Assembly: GCA_017472115.1 (NCBI GenBank) | Contig: JAFUQW010000143.1 | Span: forward strand, 1 to 7,487 | Direction: 5' to 3' | Source of the DNA: Bacteroidales bacterium | GTDB taxonomy: Bacteria > Bacteroidota > Bacteroidia > Bacteroidales > UBA932 | Length of the DNA stretch: 7,487 nt | Shown here: one piece after another, positions 4,594 to 7,487 of the stretch | Layout of the letters: the number at the start of each line of letters is the position of its first letter | Position numbering within the stretch: the stretch's first letter is position 1 | The notes under the pieces: generated by a model | The model's database searches: none | Seen by the model: only the letters and a program-made list of their open reading frames with translations | What the model was told of the DNA's origin: nothing | Position numbers and translations under genes: made by a program

Positions 4594-7487
4594 ATGATAG
4601 ACAATAATATAAAGAAAGTACTGGTGCTCGGATCAGGAGCACTCAAGATCGGACAGGCCGGTGAGTTCGACTATTCAGGTTCACAGGCTCTAAAAGCCCT
4701 GAAGGAGGAAGGAATCGAGACCATCCTCATCAATCCTAACATCGCTACAGTGCAGACATCGGAGCAGGTTGCCGACAAGGTATATTTCCTTCCTGTGACG
4801 GCTTATTTCGTGGAAAAGGTGATTCAGAAGGAAGCCCCACAGGGAATTCTCCTCGCTTTCGGCGGCCAGACTGCCCTTAACTGTGGCGTTGACCTTTACA
4901 AGGCAGGAATCCTTGAGAAATACAATGTAAAGGTGCTCGGAACCCCTGTCCAGGCTATAATGGACACCGAAGACCGCGAACTTTTCAACGAGAAGCTCGC
5001 TGAAATAAATGTAAGGACCATCAAGTCACACGCAGTCGAGACCATCGAAGATGCGAAGATTGCCGCAAAAGAGCTCGGCTATCCTGTGATCGTACGTGCG
5101 GCATACGCCCTCGGAGGACTCGGATCGGGATTCTGTGATAATGAAGAGCAACTCGTGACTCTCTGCGAGAGTTCTTTCTCATTCTCGCCTCAGGTGCTAG
5201 TGGAGAAGTCTCTCAAGGGCTGGAAGGAGATTGAATATGAAGTGATGCGCGACCGCTATGACAATGTCATAGCCATCTGTAACATGGAGAATTTCGATCC
5301 TCTCGGAATCCACACCGGTGAGTCTATCGTCGTTGCTCCTACCCAGACTCTAAGCGCTAAGGAGTGCCAGTATCTCCACGACCTTGCGATCAAGATGGTG
5401 CGCCATATCGGAATCGTCGGTGAATGTAATGTGCAGTATGCCTACGACACCGAATCCATGGAATATTATGTGATCGAACTCAACGCACGTCTCAGCCGCT
5501 CTTCGGCCCTCGCATCAAAGGCCACAGGATTCCCTATCGCCTTCGTTGCGGCGAAGATAGGCCTCGGATACGGACTCTTCGACATCAAGAACTCTGTGAC
5601 AAAGGAGACTCCTGCTTTCTTCGAGCCTGCACTTGACTATGTGGTGGCGAAGATTCCTCGCTGGGACCTTTCGAAATTCACCGGAGTTTCACGCAAGATC
5701 GGCTCAAGCATGAAGTCTGTCGGTGAGGTGATGTCCATCGGACGCAACTTCGAGGAAATCATTCAGAAGGGACTCCGTATGATAGGTCAGGGAGCCAACG
5801 GCTTCGTCGGCAACAAGGACATCAAGGTCGATGACATCGACAAGGCTCTCAACGAACCTACCGACAACCGCATCTTTGTGATAAGCAAGGCCATGCAGGC
5901 AGGCTATACCGTGGATCAGATTCATGCCCTCACAAAGATCGACAAATGGTTCCTCAATAAGCTCATGGGTATCGTCAGCACTCACAAGGAGATGCGTACT
6001 TACGACAACTGCGAGCAGATGCCTCTCGACCTTCTCAAGAAGGCAAAGGTGCAGGGATTCTCTGACGTGCAGATCGCGAATGCTCTCTACAAGGGCATGG
6101 ACAGCGAGGATGCTGAAGATATCGTACGTGCTTTCCGTAAAGCGCATGGCATCGTTCCTTGTGTGAAGCAGATCGACACCCTTGCAGCTGACTATGCAGC
6201 CGCTACCAACTATCTTTATCTCACTTACGGAGGAAATTTCAACGACGTACAGTATAAGCATGACAAGAACTCTGTAATCGTTCTCGGTTCCGGTGCTTAC
6301 CGTATCGGCAGCTCGGTGGAGTTCGACTGGTGTTCGGTAAATGCCCTTCAGACCATCAGAAATCAGGGCTACAGGGGAGTGATGATCAATTATAACCCTG
6401 AGACCGTTTCCACCGACTACGACATGTGCGACCGTCTCTATTTCGACGAACTCACATTCGAGCGCGTGATGGACATCCACGATCTCGAGAACCCGCATGG
6501 AACAGTGGTTTCTGTGGGAGGTCAGATACCGAACAACCTTGCACTCAGACTCGACCAGAACAAGGTCAGCATCCTCGGAACGAAGGCAACATCAATAGAC
6601 AAGGCAGAGGACCGTCACAAATTCTCTTCAATCGTTGATGCACTCGGCATCGACCAGCCAAAGTGGAAGGAACTCACAAACTTCGACGAGGTTGACCAGT
6701 TCATAGAGCAGGTCGGTTTCCCTGTTCTTGTACGTCCATCATACGTGCTTTCAGGTGCTGCGATGAATGTATGCTACAACCATGAGGAGCTTCGCAACTT
6801 CCTCGGTCTTGCTGCGGAAGTGTCTGAGAAACATCCGGTTGTGATGTCTGAATTCATGCAGCGCTGCAAGGAGATCGAGTTTGACGCTGTAGCAGACGGC
6901 GGTGAGGTAATCGCATACGCAATTTCTGAACATGTGGAATTTGCCGGTGTTCATTCCGGTGATGCGACCATTCAGTTCCCTCCACAGAAGCTTTACGTCG
7001 AGACCGTACGCAGGATCAAGAAGATTGCGAAGAAGATTGCCGCAGCTCTTGAGATCACAGGACCGTTCAACATCCAGTTCCTTGCCAAGGACAACTACAT
7101 CAAGGTCATCGAGTGTAACCTTCGTGCTTCGCGAAGCTTCCCATTCGTGTCAAAGGTGCTGAAGATCAACATGATCGAACTTGCAACCAAGGCAATGCTC
7201 GGACTCAAGCCTGTAGCTCCGCGCAAGTCTGCGTTCGACCTTGACTATGTGGGAATCAAGTCATCTCAGTTCTCATTCTCACGCCTTCAGCAGGCTGACC
7301 CGGTCCTCGGAGTCGATATGCACTCTACAGGAGAAGTCGGATGTCTCGGAGACGACTTCAACGAGGCACTCCTCAATTCAATGCTTTCAGTAGGATATGA
7401 GATCCCTAAGAAGAACATCCTTATTTCTTCAGGTAACGCACTCCAGAAGGCTGACCTTCTCAATGCATGCAAATTACTCCACCAGAG
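4594..7487 (+). CDS. carB: Carbamoyl-phosphate synthetase large subunit, CPS1/CAD-like (3'-truncated by window edge)
   Basis: 964 codons are visible of about 1075 expected; most of the C-terminal allosteric (MGS-like) domain lies beyond the window. CarB makes carbamoyl phosphate from bicarbonate, ammonia and two ATP through two ATP-grasp halves. The carboxyphosphate half (about 1-400) opens with VLGSGALKIGQAGEFDYSGSQ-like sequence and has R128 in TEDR, R168, H240 in GIHTG, and E295, N297 and R299 in IELNARLSRSS. The oligomerisation region spans about 400-550. The carbamoyl-phosphate half has VLGSGAYRIGSSVEFDWC (563-580), R674 in AEDR, RPSYVLSGAAM, and E840, N842 and R844 in IECNLRASR. All key residues align with E. 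coli CarB, so synthetase activity should be intact. Many blocks (AYALGGLGSG, GSSVEFDWC, VGGQIPNNLA, ASRSFPFVSK) match animal CPS1 better than E. coli CarB, as judged from memory. It follows carA and is probably in the same transcript. Confidence 0.97.
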   Translation, partial: MIDNNIKKVLVLGSGALKIGQAGEFDYSGSQALKALKEEGIETILINPNIATVQTSEQVADKVYFLPVTAYFVEKVIQKEAPQGILLAFGGQTALNCGVDLYKAGILEKYNVKVLGTPVQAIMDTEDRELFNEKLAEINVRTIKSHAVETIEDAKIAAKELGYPVIVRAAYALGGLGSGFCDNEEQLVTLCESSFSFSPQVLVEKSLKGWKEIEYEVMRDRYDNVIAICNMENFDPLGIHTGESIVVAPTQTLSAKECQYLHDLAIKMVRHIGIVGECNVQYAYDTESMEYYVIELNARLSRSSALASKATGFPIAFVAAKIGLGYGLFDIKNSVTKETPAFFEPALDYVVAKIPRWDLSKFTGVSRKIGSSMKSVGEVMSIGRNFEEIIQKGLRMIGQGANGFVGNKDIKVDDIDKALNEPTDNRIFVISKAMQAGYTVDQIHALTKIDKWFLNKLMGIVSTHKEMRTYDNCEQMPLDLLKKAKVQGFSDVQIANALYKGMDSEDAEDIVRAFRKAHGIVPCVKQIDTLAADYAAATNYLYLTYGGNFNDVQYKHDKNSVIVLGSGAYRIGSSVEFDWCSVNALQTIRNQGYRGVMINYNPETVSTDYDMCDRLYFDELTFERVMDIHDLENPHGTVVSVGGQIPNNLALRLDQNKVSILGTKATSIDKAEDRHKFSSIVDALGIDQPKWKELTNFDEVDQFIEQVGFPVLVRPSYVLSGAAMNVCYNHEELRNFLGLAAEVSEKHPVVMSEFMQRCKEIEFDAVADGGEVIAYAISEHVEFAGVHSGDATIQFPPQKLYVETVRRIKKIAKKIAAALEITGPFNIQFLAKDNYIKVIECNLRASRSFPFVSKVLKINMIELATKAMLGLKPVAPRKSAFDLDYVGIKSSQFSFSRLQQADPVLGVDMHSTGEVGCLGDDFNEALLNSMLSVGYEIPKKNILISSGNALQKADLLNACKLLHQ

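Noticed and set aside
5704..6498. 264-codon - strand open frame within carB
   Set aside because: It is fully antisense to strongly conserved carB sequence. Its composition (Val/His/Leu-rich) is typical of a shadow frame.

Overview
The window looks like chromosomal DNA from a member of the Bacteroidota, most likely Bacteroidales. Three things support this: promoter boxes of the TTTG / TAnnTTTG type, A-rich translation starts without Shine-Dalgarno sequences, and protein sequences typical of the group. It holds four well-supported protein genes, two of them cut by the window edges, and an unusually structured intergenic region of about 500 bases.

Positions 1-1403 (+) carry an AbiE-type (type IV) toxin-antitoxin pair. 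The antitoxin/regulator AbiEi lacks its extreme N-terminus because the window begins inside it. Its stop overlaps the start of the AbiEii nucleotidyltransferase toxin by four bases (ATGA). The pair looks A+T-richer than the housekeeping genes beside it, consistent with a horizontally moved defence cassette. It converges on mnmE (1485-2933, -), a complete tRNA-modification GTPase. A hairpin between them probably terminates transcription both ways.

Positions 2934-3427 separate the divergent mnmE and carA genes. Reading toward mnmE there is a -7 box (3153-3160) and then three stem-loops with a 51-base period in the predicted mnmE 5' leader. Reading toward carA there is a good Bacteroidota promoter (3190-3222), a 35-codon open reading frame (3247-3354) ending inside a hairpin, and that hairpin followed by seven T's (3339-3375), 52 bases before carA. 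This is the layout of a translation-coupled attenuator. A 7+7 base inverted repeat (3158-3173) lies between the two promoters.

Positions 3428-7487 (+) carry carA and the first 964 codons of carB, the two subunits of carbamoyl-phosphate synthetase, which feeds pyrimidine and arginine synthesis. CarB keeps its ATP-grasp active-site residues and closely resembles the animal CPS1/CAD type. CarA has lost its whole glutaminase catalytic triad (Cys to Gly, His to Asp, Glu to Gln). The pair may therefore be an ammonia-using carbamoyl-phosphate synthetase, analogous to vertebrate CPS1 but reached through different substitutions. Together with the possible attenuator this is the most interesting part of the window.
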